Assembly (NCBI RefSeq): GCF_011193355.1
Contig: NZ_CP049780.1
Coordinates: 981,280 to 1,045,279 of the forward strand
From: Streptomyces sp. JB150
Lineage (GTDB): Bacteria; Actinomycetota; Actinomycetes; Streptomycetales; Streptomycetaceae
Direction of reading: 5' to 3'
Length of the DNA stretch: 64,000 nucleotides
Shown here: one piece after another, positions 57,546 to 64,000 of the stretch
How the letters are laid out: every line of letters starts with the position of its first letter
Position numbering within the stretch: position 1 is the stretch's first letter
Translations under genes and position numbers: made by a program
The notes under the pieces: model-generated
Databases searched by the model: none
Told to the model about the DNA's origin: nothing
What the model saw: only the letters and a program-made list of their open reading frames with translations

Positions 57546-58370
57546 TCACGGCCCCAGGTGCTTCAGCGCCTCGCGCACCGACAGCGGCGCGAACCGGTGC
57601 CCCTCGCGGGCCAGGAACGCGCGCACGGCGTCCGGGTCGGTCTTGGCGTACTCGCGCAGGGTCCAGCCGATGGCCTTGCGGACGAAGAAGTCGGGGTGGG
57701 AGGCCTGGCGCAGGCAGTAGCCGAAGAGGCGGTCGGCGTCGGTGCGGTCCTTGTAGGAGAGCTGGTGGAGCAGGGCCGCGCGGGCGACCCACAGGTCGTC
57801 GTCCGCGATCCAGGCGTCCATCTGCCGCACCAGTGCGGGATCGGCGGCGACCAGCGGGCCGACGACGTGGACGGCGAGCAGGTCGACCGTGTCCCACCAG
57901 GAAACCGTGGTGATCAGCCGCCGGGCCACCGGCAGGAAGGCGGAGGAGCAGCGGCCCACGTGGCGGCGGAGGTAGTCGACGGCGAAGTAGTGGTACTCGC
58001 GCTCCGGCAGCCGCCAGCAGCGCAGCGCCACCGCCGCGCAGTCGGCCTCGCCGGGGCGGGGCGTGCCCGCGAGGACCGTGCGGGACAGGGCGCGGCGCTC
58101 GGGCGTGGGCAGGCCGAGGAAGGGGGCGACGTCCTTCATGTAGGCGCGCATGGACGCCGCCCGCGCGGGGTCGGCGGCGGCGCCGTAGACGGCGGTGAGC
58201 CGTGGCAGCAGGGTGTCGGCGAGGTCGCTGTGCGGGATGTCCGCCGGCCCGGCGCCGGTTGCTCCCGTTCCTGGCGTTCCGGTGCCTGACGTTCCGGGGC
58301 CGGCCGAGCCGGTGCCCGAGGTTCCGGTGCCTGACGTTCCGGTGCCTGTGACGCCCATGAGACGAACCAT
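57546..58370 (-). CDS. AlkD/AlkC-type DNA alkylation repair protein
   Basis: 274 aa. HEAT-like helical repeats of the DNA alkylation repair enzyme family are visible: VAPFLGLPTPERRALSR, CWRLPEREYHYFAVDYLRRH, WWDTVDLLAVHVVGPLV, WIADDDLWVARAALLHQLSYKDRTD, HPDFFVRKAIGWTLREYAKTDPDAV. The last two hold the Asp/Arg/Trp of the lesion site. The N-terminus has TGTSGTGTSGTG repeats. It removes N3/N7-alkylated bases. Confidence 0.9.
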   Translation of the reverse strand: MVRLMGVTGTGTSGTGTSGTGSAGPGTSGTGTPGTGATGAGPADIPHSDLADTLLPRLTAVYGAAADPARAASMRAYMKDVAPFLGLPTPERRALSRTVLAGTPRPGEADCAAVALRCWRLPEREYHYFAVDYLRRHVGRCSSAFLPVARRLITTVSWWDTVDLLAVHVVGPLVAADPALVRQMDAWIADDDLWVARAALLHQLSYKDRTDADRLFGYCLRQASHPDFFVRKAIGWTLREYAKTDPDAVRAFLAREGHRFAPLSVREALKHLGP

Positions 58371-58407
58371 ACGGCGATCACACACATATGTCGGTTAGTG
58401 TCACCGG

Positions 58408-59193
58408 ATGCTTGATGCCACCACCCGCTCTGGCGGCACTGCCACGGCCTCGGCCTCTCCCCGGGCCACCGTCCTGGCCGGTCCCTCGGAACTCGCCGTC
58501 GCCGTCCCCGCGCGTGCCGGTCTCCCCGCGCGCTGCGCGCGGGTCCTGCTGTCGCCCTGGTCCCGTTTCGCGCTGCTGGTCGCGCTGCTCGTCGGTGCCG
58601 CGTCCTGTGTGCTGCTGTTCGAACCGCAGCGGCTGCTCGCGCACGGCTGGCCGCCGCAGCTCTCCGGTGCCGCGGCGGCGCTGGTGTTCGCGGTGGCGTA
58701 CGGCCTGTGCACGGTGGCGTTCGTGCCCCGGCCGCTGCTGAACCTGGCGGCGGGCGCGCTGTTCGGTTCGCAGCTGGGGCTCGGCGCGGCGGTGGGCGGC
58801 ACGGTGCTCGGCGCGGGGCTGGCCTTCGGGCTGGGCCGGGTGCTGGGGCAGGACGCGTTGCGCCCGCTGCTGCGGGGCCGGGTGCTGACGGCCGTGGACG
58901 GTCAGCTGAGCCGGCACGGCTTCCGCTCGATGCTGGCGGTGCGGCTGTTCCCCGGAGTGCCGTTCTCGGCGGCGAACTACTGCGCGGCGGTGTCCCGGAT
59001 GGGCTGGCTGCCGTTCCTGCTCGCGACGGCGATCGGTTCGGTGCCGAACACCGCCGCGTACGTCGTGGCCGGCGCCCGTGCCTCGGCGCCGACGTCGCCG
59101 GCCTTCCTGATCGCCATGGCCTGCATCGCGCTGCCCGCGCTGGGCGGTGCGGTGGTGGCGTGGCGCAAGCGCCACCACCTGCGGGGCCGCTGA
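58408..59193 (+). CDS. TVP38/TMEM64 (DedA-like) membrane protein
   Basis: 261 aa with about six TM segments. FVPRPLLNLAAGALFGSQLGLGAAVGGTVLGAGLAFGLGR and RLFPGVPFSAANYCAAVSRMGWLPFLLATAIGSVPNTAAYV are the family motifs. Members act as lipid scramblase-like or DedA-type transporters. Start at the ATG 11 bases after the previous divergent region. Confidence 0.9.
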   Translation: MLDATTRSGGTATASASPRATVLAGPSELAVAVPARAGLPARCARVLLSPWSRFALLVALLVGAASCVLLFEPQRLLAHGWPPQLSGAAAALVFAVAYGLCTVAFVPRPLLNLAAGALFGSQLGLGAAVGGTVLGAGLAFGLGRVLGQDALRPLLRGRVLTAVDGQLSRHGFRSMLAVRLFPGVPFSAANYCAAVSRMGWLPFLLATAIGSVPNTAAYVVAGARASAPTSPAFLIAMACIALPALGGAVVAWRKRHHLRGR

Positions 59194-59228
59194 GCCGCCG
59201 GACCCCGACGCCCTCAAAGGACCGTCCG

Positions 59229-60398
59229 TCAGATCCTCTCGAGGATCATCGCGTTGGCCAGGCCGCCCGCCTCGCACATGGTCTGCAGGGCGTAGCGGGC
59301 GCCGCGGGCCCGCATGGCGTGGACGAGGGTGGTGGTCAGCCGGGTGCCGCTGGCGCCGAGCGGGTGGCCGAGGGCGATGGCCCCGCCGTGGACGTTGATC
59401 CTGGCCGGGTCGGCGCCGGTCTCCTGCTGCCAGGCGAGGACCACGCTCGCGAACGCCTCGTTGATTTCGAACAGGTCGATGTCGTCGAGGGTCAGGCCGG
59501 CCCTGCGCAGCACCTTCTCGGTGGCCGGGACGACGCCGGTGAGCATCAGCAGCGGGTCGGAGCCGGTGACGGCGAAGCTGTGCAGCCGGGCGAGGGGGCG
59601 CAGGCCGAGGCGGGCGGCGGTCTCGCTGGTCGTGACGAGCACGGCCGAGGCGCCGTCGTTGATGGGGCTGGCGTTGCCCGCGGTGATGTTCCACTCGATC
59701 TGCGGGAACCGTTCGGCGAAGCCGGGGTCGTGGTAGGCGGGCTTGAGACCGGCCAGGATCTCGGGGGTGCTGGAGGGTCGTACGCACTCGTCGCGCGCGA
59801 CGCCGTCCAGGGGCGCCACCTCGGCGTCGAACAGGCCCTGGTCCCAGGCGGCGGCCGCCTTGTGGTGCGAGGAGACGGCGAACGTGTCCATCTGCTCGCG
59901 GGTCAGCGACCACTTGGCCGCGATCAGCTCGGCGCTGATGCCCTGCGGGACCAGGCCGTCGGGGTAGCGCTCGGCGACGCCGGGCCCGAAGGGGTCCGCG
60001 CCGGGCGGCACGTTGGACCACATGGGCACCCGGCTCATCGACTCCACGCCGCAGGCGACGGCGAGGTCGTACGCGCCGGACATGACGCCCTGGGCGGCGA
60101 AGTGCACGGCCTGCTGGGAGGAGCCGCACTGGCGGTCCACGGTGGTCGCGGGGACCGACTCGGGGAAGCCCGCGGACAGCACGGCGTAGCGGGTGGTGTT
60201 CATGGCCTGTTCGCCGACCTGGTCGACGGTGCCGCCGATGACGTCGTCGATCAGCGCGGGGTCGACGCCGGAGCGTTCGACGAGGGTGCGCAGGGTGTGG
60301 GCGAGGAGTTCGACGGGGTGGACGTGCGCGAGGGCGCCGGTCGGCTTGCCCTTGCCCATGGGGGTGCGAACGGCTTCGACGATGACTGCGTCACGCAT
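59229..60398 (-). CDS. Acetyl-CoA acyltransferase (thiolase)
   Basis: 389 aa. Nucleophile Cys91 (RQCGSSQQAVH), the NVHGGAIALGHPLGASG His motif and the C-terminal QTMCEAGG Cys are all intact. It cleaves or forms 3-ketoacyl-CoA, usually in fatty acid beta-oxidation. It is divergent from the HxlR gene, with 142 bp between them. Confidence 0.94.
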   Translation of the reverse strand: MRDAVIVEAVRTPMGKGKPTGALAHVHPVELLAHTLRTLVERSGVDPALIDDVIGGTVDQVGEQAMNTTRYAVLSAGFPESVPATTVDRQCGSSQQAVHFAAQGVMSGAYDLAVACGVESMSRVPMWSNVPPGADPFGPGVAERYPDGLVPQGISAELIAAKWSLTREQMDTFAVSSHHKAAAAWDQGLFDAEVAPLDGVARDECVRPSSTPEILAGLKPAYHDPGFAERFPQIEWNITAGNASPINDGASAVLVTTSETAARLGLRPLARLHSFAVTGSDPLLMLTGVVPATEKVLRRAGLTLDDIDLFEINEAFASVVLAWQQETGADPARINVHGGAIALGHPLGASGTRLTTTLVHAMRARGARYALQTMCEAGGLANAMILERI

Positions 60399-60540
60399 GG
60401 TGCGGGCCTCCTTGGCCGCCGTGGCGATGACCGGCGGCGCGCGCCGGCCGCCCACCGGCTCGATTACCAGTGAGTAGGAAATCTGGACTCACCATAGCCG
60501 GGTAGGTTGGAAAATCAAACCCTCCCCTAGACTTCTCCTC
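60399..60540. promoter_or_regulatory. Divergent thiolase/HxlR promoter region
   Basis: -10-like TAGACT (60528-60533) ends seven bases before the HxlR ATG, suggesting a leaderless mRNA. GGTTGGAAAATCAAACC (60506-60522) is a partial palindrome and a likely HxlR operator. Confidence 0.5.
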
Positions 60541-61011
60541 ATGGCCGCTCGCAAAGACCCGCGTCCCTGCTCGATCGCCGACGCCCTGACGCTCGTCGGC
60601 GAGAAGTACTCCCTGCTCGTCGTGCGGGAGGTGTGTCTCGGCAACGGCCGCTTCGACCAGCTGGTGCGCAACATCGGCGCCCCGCGCGACGTCCTGGCCA
60701 CCCGGCTGCGCCGCCTCGTGGACGCGGGCGTCCTCACCAAGCGGGCCTACAGCGAACGCCCGCAGCGCTTCGAGTACCGGCCCACCCAGGCCGGCCTGGA
60801 GCTGGTCCCCGTCCTGCTGACGCTCATGGAATGGGGCAACCGCCACCTGCGCCCCGACGGCGACCGCCCCATGGTCAACGAGCACGTCTGCGGCCACGAA
60901 CTGGTCCCCGTGGTCACCTGCCAGGCCTGCGGCGAGGCCGTCCACCACCAGGACCTGACCCCGCACCCCCAGTCCCCGGGCTGGACGGTGTCGGGCCCGA
61001 CGGCGGCCTGA
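60541..61011 (+). CDS. HxlR-family transcriptional regulator
   Basis: 156 aa. SIADALTLVGEKYSLLVVREVCLGNGRFDQLVRNIGAPRDVLATRLRRLVDAGVLTKRAYSERPQRFEYRPTQAG is the HxlR winged HTH. The C-terminus adds VCGHELVPVVTCQACGEAVHHQ, a possible metal site (CxxC, His). It probably controls the divergent thiolase gene. Confidence 0.93.
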   Translation: MAARKDPRPCSIADALTLVGEKYSLLVVREVCLGNGRFDQLVRNIGAPRDVLATRLRRLVDAGVLTKRAYSERPQRFEYRPTQAGLELVPVLLTLMEWGNRHLRPDGDRPMVNEHVCGHELVPVVTCQACGEAVHHQDLTPHPQSPGWTVSGPTAA

Positions 61012-61032
61012 CCCGGCCGGCCGCGAAGAGGA

Positions 61033-61780
61033 TCAGGCGCGGTCCGGGAACCCGGTGGTCCCCGCCGTCCCCTGTCCGTAGACGTCCATTCGCCCGCACA
61101 TCCCGAACCGCCCCCGCGCGGAGGGCCGCTCCGCCCGTACGACGGCGTCGGCGAGGTGGGAGGCGTCGCCCTGTTCGAGGCGGACGAGCCGGTCCCCGGT
61201 GGCCGCCGCGGCGGCTGCCCCACCGCGCTCCCGGCGGGCCCGCCATTGCGCGATCCGGGGCCGTACCAGCGCTGCGGCCGCCCGGTGGAAGTCGGCCGGC
61301 GCCTGGTGGCCGCCCGCGCGGAGCGCGCGACAGCCCTCCGCTGCCAGGTCGCGCCGGGCACGGGCGATCCGCTCCTGTTCGGCCTCCGGCGCTCCGGCCG
61401 GGATCGCGGTCGCGGCGGCGTACGTCTCGGGGTCGGCCAGGTGGCGCGGCGGCAGGGTGAGCACCGCGTCCCCCCGCCTCGGGCAGACCGCTGTTCCGCA
61501 GGAGGACGGTGATGCGCAAGCCACCGTCGTTGACGAGCCGGTGGACGGTGCCCGGCGTGAACCAGGCGACCGTTCCCGGCGCGGGCGGCGTGACCTCTTA
61601 CCCGGAGACGGTGAGCGTCTGCACGGCCCCGTGTCCGCCGGTCACGGCGTACCCCTCCGTACAGACCAGGTGCAGCTGGGGCGTGCTCCCGCACACCCCG
61701 TCCGCGGCCGGCCAGTCGTACACCGAGAAGCCGGAGACGGCGACCCCGCCGGGCAGCCCCTGGAAGGCACCCGCGCTCAC
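61033..61780 (-). pseudogene. Broken cupin-domain gene
   Basis: From a GTG overlapping the DUF6807 stop, the frame runs SAGAFQGLPGGVAVSGFSVYDWPAADGVC ... VTGGHGAVQTLTVSG and meets an in-frame TAA at 61600-61598. The same frame then continues EVTPPAPGTVAWFTPGTVHRLVNDGGLRITVLLRNSGLPEAG, a cupin barrel. After a G6 run (61470-61475) the protein continues in another frame (DAVLTLPPRHLADPETYAAATAIPAGAPEAEQERI). Two independent lesions mark it as a pseudogene, or as two sequencing errors. Confidence 0.75.
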
Positions 61781-62703
61781 CACGGGTGCGCCTCCAGGTA
61801 CGCGGCGATCTCCTCCCGTCCCCACGCCCCGTCGGCCACCACGACCCGGTAGCGACGACTGAGGGTGTCGCCGGGCGCCAGCTCCAACTCGTCGAAGAAC
61901 GCCCAGGACGGCGCGACGGCCGCGAACGGGTCGTTGCGTACGAACCAGTGGGCGGGGTGGGCTCCGCGCGTCCCCGCGTGGTCGTTCTCCGGGGCGTGCG
62001 CGAAGACCAGCGTGGCGTGGCCGTCCGCGCCGTCGTGCTCCCCGGTGTAGGCGAGCCAGGGCGCCTGCCGGCCCATCAGACCGGGCCCCTCGCCGTCCGG
62101 GCCGGTGACGCGGCCGCCCCGGAAGGCGCGCGGGCCGCGCCAGAACAGACCGGTGTAGCCGGCCATCTCCCGCCCGGCGGTGGTCGGGCTGCCGAACCGC
62201 AGCGGTTCGCCGCGCCGGTTGGTGATGGCGCTCGTCCAGGTCAGCGCCCACGAGCCGGCCGCCGGATCGACGTCGTGCACCTCGATCCGCCGCCGCTCCT
62301 CGGCCCACAGCTCCCCGCTGTGCGGATGCCAGGTCAGCCGCTCCGCGAGGACGACCCGGCCGCCGTCCGCGCTCACCTCGTCGAACGTCACGTGCGCCAT
62401 CGAGCCGACCCGCTCGGGCAGCGCCACGTAACCCTTGCCGTGGACGTAGGAGTTGCCGCCCCACAGGTTCGCCCCGGACAGGTGCGAGGCCGTCATCTGC
62501 AGGCCTTTGTGCCAGCGGTGGTCGTTGGGCCGGTAGCCGGTCACGACGGCACCGGACAGGGTGCGCAGCGGGTGCAGATACGGCTTCGGGGCCTCCCAGG
62601 CCGCCTCCGGCCGGTAGACGTACGCGAGCAGTTCGACGCCGGTGTCGGCTTCGGTGACGGTGACGCGGTCGCCGTGCGTGTGGGTGACCCGCAGCGCGGT
62701 CAT
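61777..62703 (-). CDS. DUF6807 (PmoA-like) sugar-operon protein
   Basis: 308 aa. The pattern LAYVYRPEAAWEAPKPYLHPLRTLSGAVVTGYRPNDHRWHKGLQMT is the signature of the DUF6807/PmoA family, with WGGNSYVHGKGY, YTGLFWRGPRAF and ENDHAG later on. These beta-sandwich proteins are usually in dehydrogenase and sugar-catabolic operons. ATG overlaps the dehydrogenase stop. Confidence 0.88.
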   Translation of the reverse strand: MTALRVTHTHGDRVTVTEADTGVELLAYVYRPEAAWEAPKPYLHPLRTLSGAVVTGYRPNDHRWHKGLQMTASHLSGANLWGGNSYVHGKGYVALPERVGSMAHVTFDEVSADGGRVVLAERLTWHPHSGELWAEERRRIEVHDVDPAAGSWALTWTSAITNRRGEPLRFGSPTTAGREMAGYTGLFWRGPRAFRGGRVTGPDGEGPGLMGRQAPWLAYTGEHDGADGHATLVFAHAPENDHAGTRGAHPAHWFVRNDPFAAVAPSWAFFDELELAPGDTLSRRYRVVVADGAWGREEIAAYLEAHPW

Positions 62704-63905
62704 ACGGCCACCTCCCGGCCCTCGCCGAAGGCGCCGCCGGCCGGTCCGGCGGGCCGGGCGGCGGGCCCGTCGGCACCGGGCGCCCAGCCGGGCGCGCCGC
62801 CGTGCAGCTCGGTGTAGTAGGGGTCGCCGGGGCCGATCTCGCCCCGCCGCACGGTGGTGTCGGTGAACGCCGACTTGTACAGCGCGGTGACCAGTTCCAG
62901 GCTCTTGCGTCCGTCCGCGCCGCTGCTGCGCGGCCGCTCCCCCGCGCGCATGCTGGCGATCAGCTCCCGCAGCTGCGCGAGGTGGGAGCTGGGCACGTCC
63001 GGCCCGAAGTCCCGCCAGGCCGCGGCCTCCGCCTCGGGCACGCCCGGCGCGGGCGTGATGCGCCAGGACGCGTTGCTGTAGCCGTACAGGTGGGTCAGTT
63101 CGATGGTGGCCCGCTCGCAGTCGAGGCGAATCCGGCTGACCTCGTCGGGGCTGAGCACGCTGTTGACGACGGTGGCCAGCGCCCCGCTCTCGAACCGCAC
63201 CAGCGCGGTGGAGACGTCCTCGGTCTCCACGTCGTGCACCAGCCGCCCAGCCATGGCGCGCACCTCGCGCCACGGGCCGAGCACGTCGAGGAGCAGGTCC
63301 ATCTGGTGGATGCCGTGCCCCATCGCCGGACCGCCGCCCTCCGAGCGCCAGCGCCCGCGCCAGGGCACGGCGTAGTAGGCGCCGTCGCGGTACCAGGTGG
63401 TCTGGCAGTGCGCGACCAGCGGCCGGCCGACGGCGCCCTCGGCGAGCAGCCGGCGGACGTGGGCGGCGCCGGACCCGAAGCGGTGCTGGAAGACGATCGC
63501 GGCGTACGGGCCGCCGTCCGTCCCCTCCTCCGCCTCGACGGCGGCGAAGTCGGCGAGCGAGGGCACGGGCGGCTTCTCGCACCACACCCAGGCCCCGGCG
63601 CGCAGCGCGGCCACGGTCTGCTCGCGGTGCAGGGTCGGCGGGGTGCAGACGCAGACGAGATCGGGGCGCTGCTCGCGGAGCATCCGCTCCAGGTCGGTGT
63701 ACGGGTGCGGGATCCCGCCCTGCGCACAGAACGCCTCGACGGCCGCCGCGTCGATGTCGACCGCCGCGACCACCTCCGTCTCGCCCTCCTCGGCGAGCCG
63801 GGCGAGGGCGGGCAGATGGTGGCCGCGGGCGATGGCACCGGTGCCGATGACGGCAGCACGGACCGGGCGGACCGGGCGGCCGGCGAGGGAAGCGGACGTG
63901 GACAT
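62700..63905 (-). CDS. Gfo/Idh/MocA-family dehydrogenase
   Basis: 401 aa from MSTSASLAG at 63905. Rossmann motif AVIGTGAIARGHH, VCVCTPPTLHREQTVAALRAG and CEKPP (the EKP catalytic Lys) are seen, then GGGPAMGHGIHQMDLLLDVLG with the catalytic His region. NAD(P)-dependent oxidation of a sugar or cyclitol is likely; the substrate is unknown. Confidence 0.92.
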   Translation of the reverse strand: MSTSASLAGRPVRPVRAAVIGTGAIARGHHLPALARLAEEGETEVVAAVDIDAAAVEAFCAQGGIPHPYTDLERMLREQRPDLVCVCTPPTLHREQTVAALRAGAWVWCEKPPVPSLADFAAVEAEEGTDGGPYAAIVFQHRFGSGAAHVRRLLAEGAVGRPLVAHCQTTWYRDGAYYAVPWRGRWRSEGGGPAMGHGIHQMDLLLDVLGPWREVRAMAGRLVHDVETEDVSTALVRFESGALATVVNSVLSPDEVSRIRLDCERATIELTHLYGYSNASWRITPAPGVPEAEAAAWRDFGPDVPSSHLAQLRELIASMRAGERPRSSGADGRKSLELVTALYKSAFTDTTVRRGEIGPGDPYYTELHGGAPGWAPGADGPAARPAGPAGGAFGEGREVAV

Positions 63906-63957
63906 GGATCTGATCAGCACTCCTCCGGGGTGGCGAGCCAGGAGAGCACCTGTCGTA

Positions 63958-63970
63958 GCAAGCGCTTTCC
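63958..63970 (-). promoter_or_regulatory. LacI-type operator upstream of the dehydrogenase operon
   Basis: GCAAGCGCTTTCC contains the palindrome AAGCGCTT with a central CG, the usual core of LacI/GalR operators. It lies 53 bp before the dehydrogenase start, near the window end. Confidence 0.7.
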
Positions 63971-64000
63971 CTCGCCCGGCAACGTAGGTGCCCGCGCACC

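Overview
The window is very GC-rich actinobacterial DNA, almost certainly Streptomyces. The signs are GTG and TTG starts, chains of GTGA/ATGA overlaps, a WhiB protein, a second EF-Tu of the tuf3 type and a pSAM2-style GntR regulator. Positions 1 to about 51.45 kb are the right-hand part of an integrated siphovirus-type prophage whose left end lies outside the window. From about 51.5 kb to the end is host chromosome.

Prophage, read from the left. A + strand lipoprotein moron (109-741) sits between terminator-like inverted repeats. Late genes then run on the - strand from terminase (21.6 kb) down to lysis (1.7 kb). They include an HNH endonuclease, P27-type small and large terminase, a portal fused to a MuF-like tail, an HK97-type protease and major capsid protein, connectors, a tail tube protein with a BIG2 domain, tail assembly chaperones joined by a -1 frameshift, a tape measure with an NlpC/P60 domain, tail tip proteins, a TTG-start amidase endolysin, a holin candidate and membrane proteins.

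Between 22 and 33 kb lies a module that looks like a Streptomyces conjugative element (AICE). It has a TraB/FtsK-like DNA translocase, a coiled-coil membrane protein of Spd type, a run of very small genes with tRNA-like RNA structures between them, an excisionase-like protein and a KorSA-like GntR regulator on the opposite strand. Directly downstream of the translocase stop codon is a 160-bp array of CTGCTCAG/CTGAGCAG octamers, a candidate recognition locus for the translocase. It is the most unusual part of the window.

From 33 to 48 kb the - strand carries a toxin-antitoxin-like pair and the early genes: HNH, MT-A70 and truncated C5 methyltransferases, WhiB, an initiator with internal iterons, a helicase-loader-like protein, ASCH, RecT, YqaJ exonuclease and a DnaN-like clamp, with many small zinc-binding and hypothetical proteins. 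At 48.2-51.4 kb are an excisionase-like gene, a Cro-like gene, a divergent repressor with palindromic operators between them, a small gene with a good promoter, and a tyrosine integrase. attR should lie close to 51.44-51.51 kb.

Host genes from 51.5 kb: a thioesterase, a Pro/Gln-rich membrane protein, an MFS transporter, a spermidine-synthase-like protein, an HTH protein that resembles a protein inside the prophage, tuf3, a DNA alkylation repair protein, a TVP38-type membrane protein, a thiolase with a divergent HxlR regulator, a broken cupin gene, a DUF6807-type protein and a Gfo/Idh/MocA dehydrogenase behind a LacI-type operator. The last three form a probable sugar operon.
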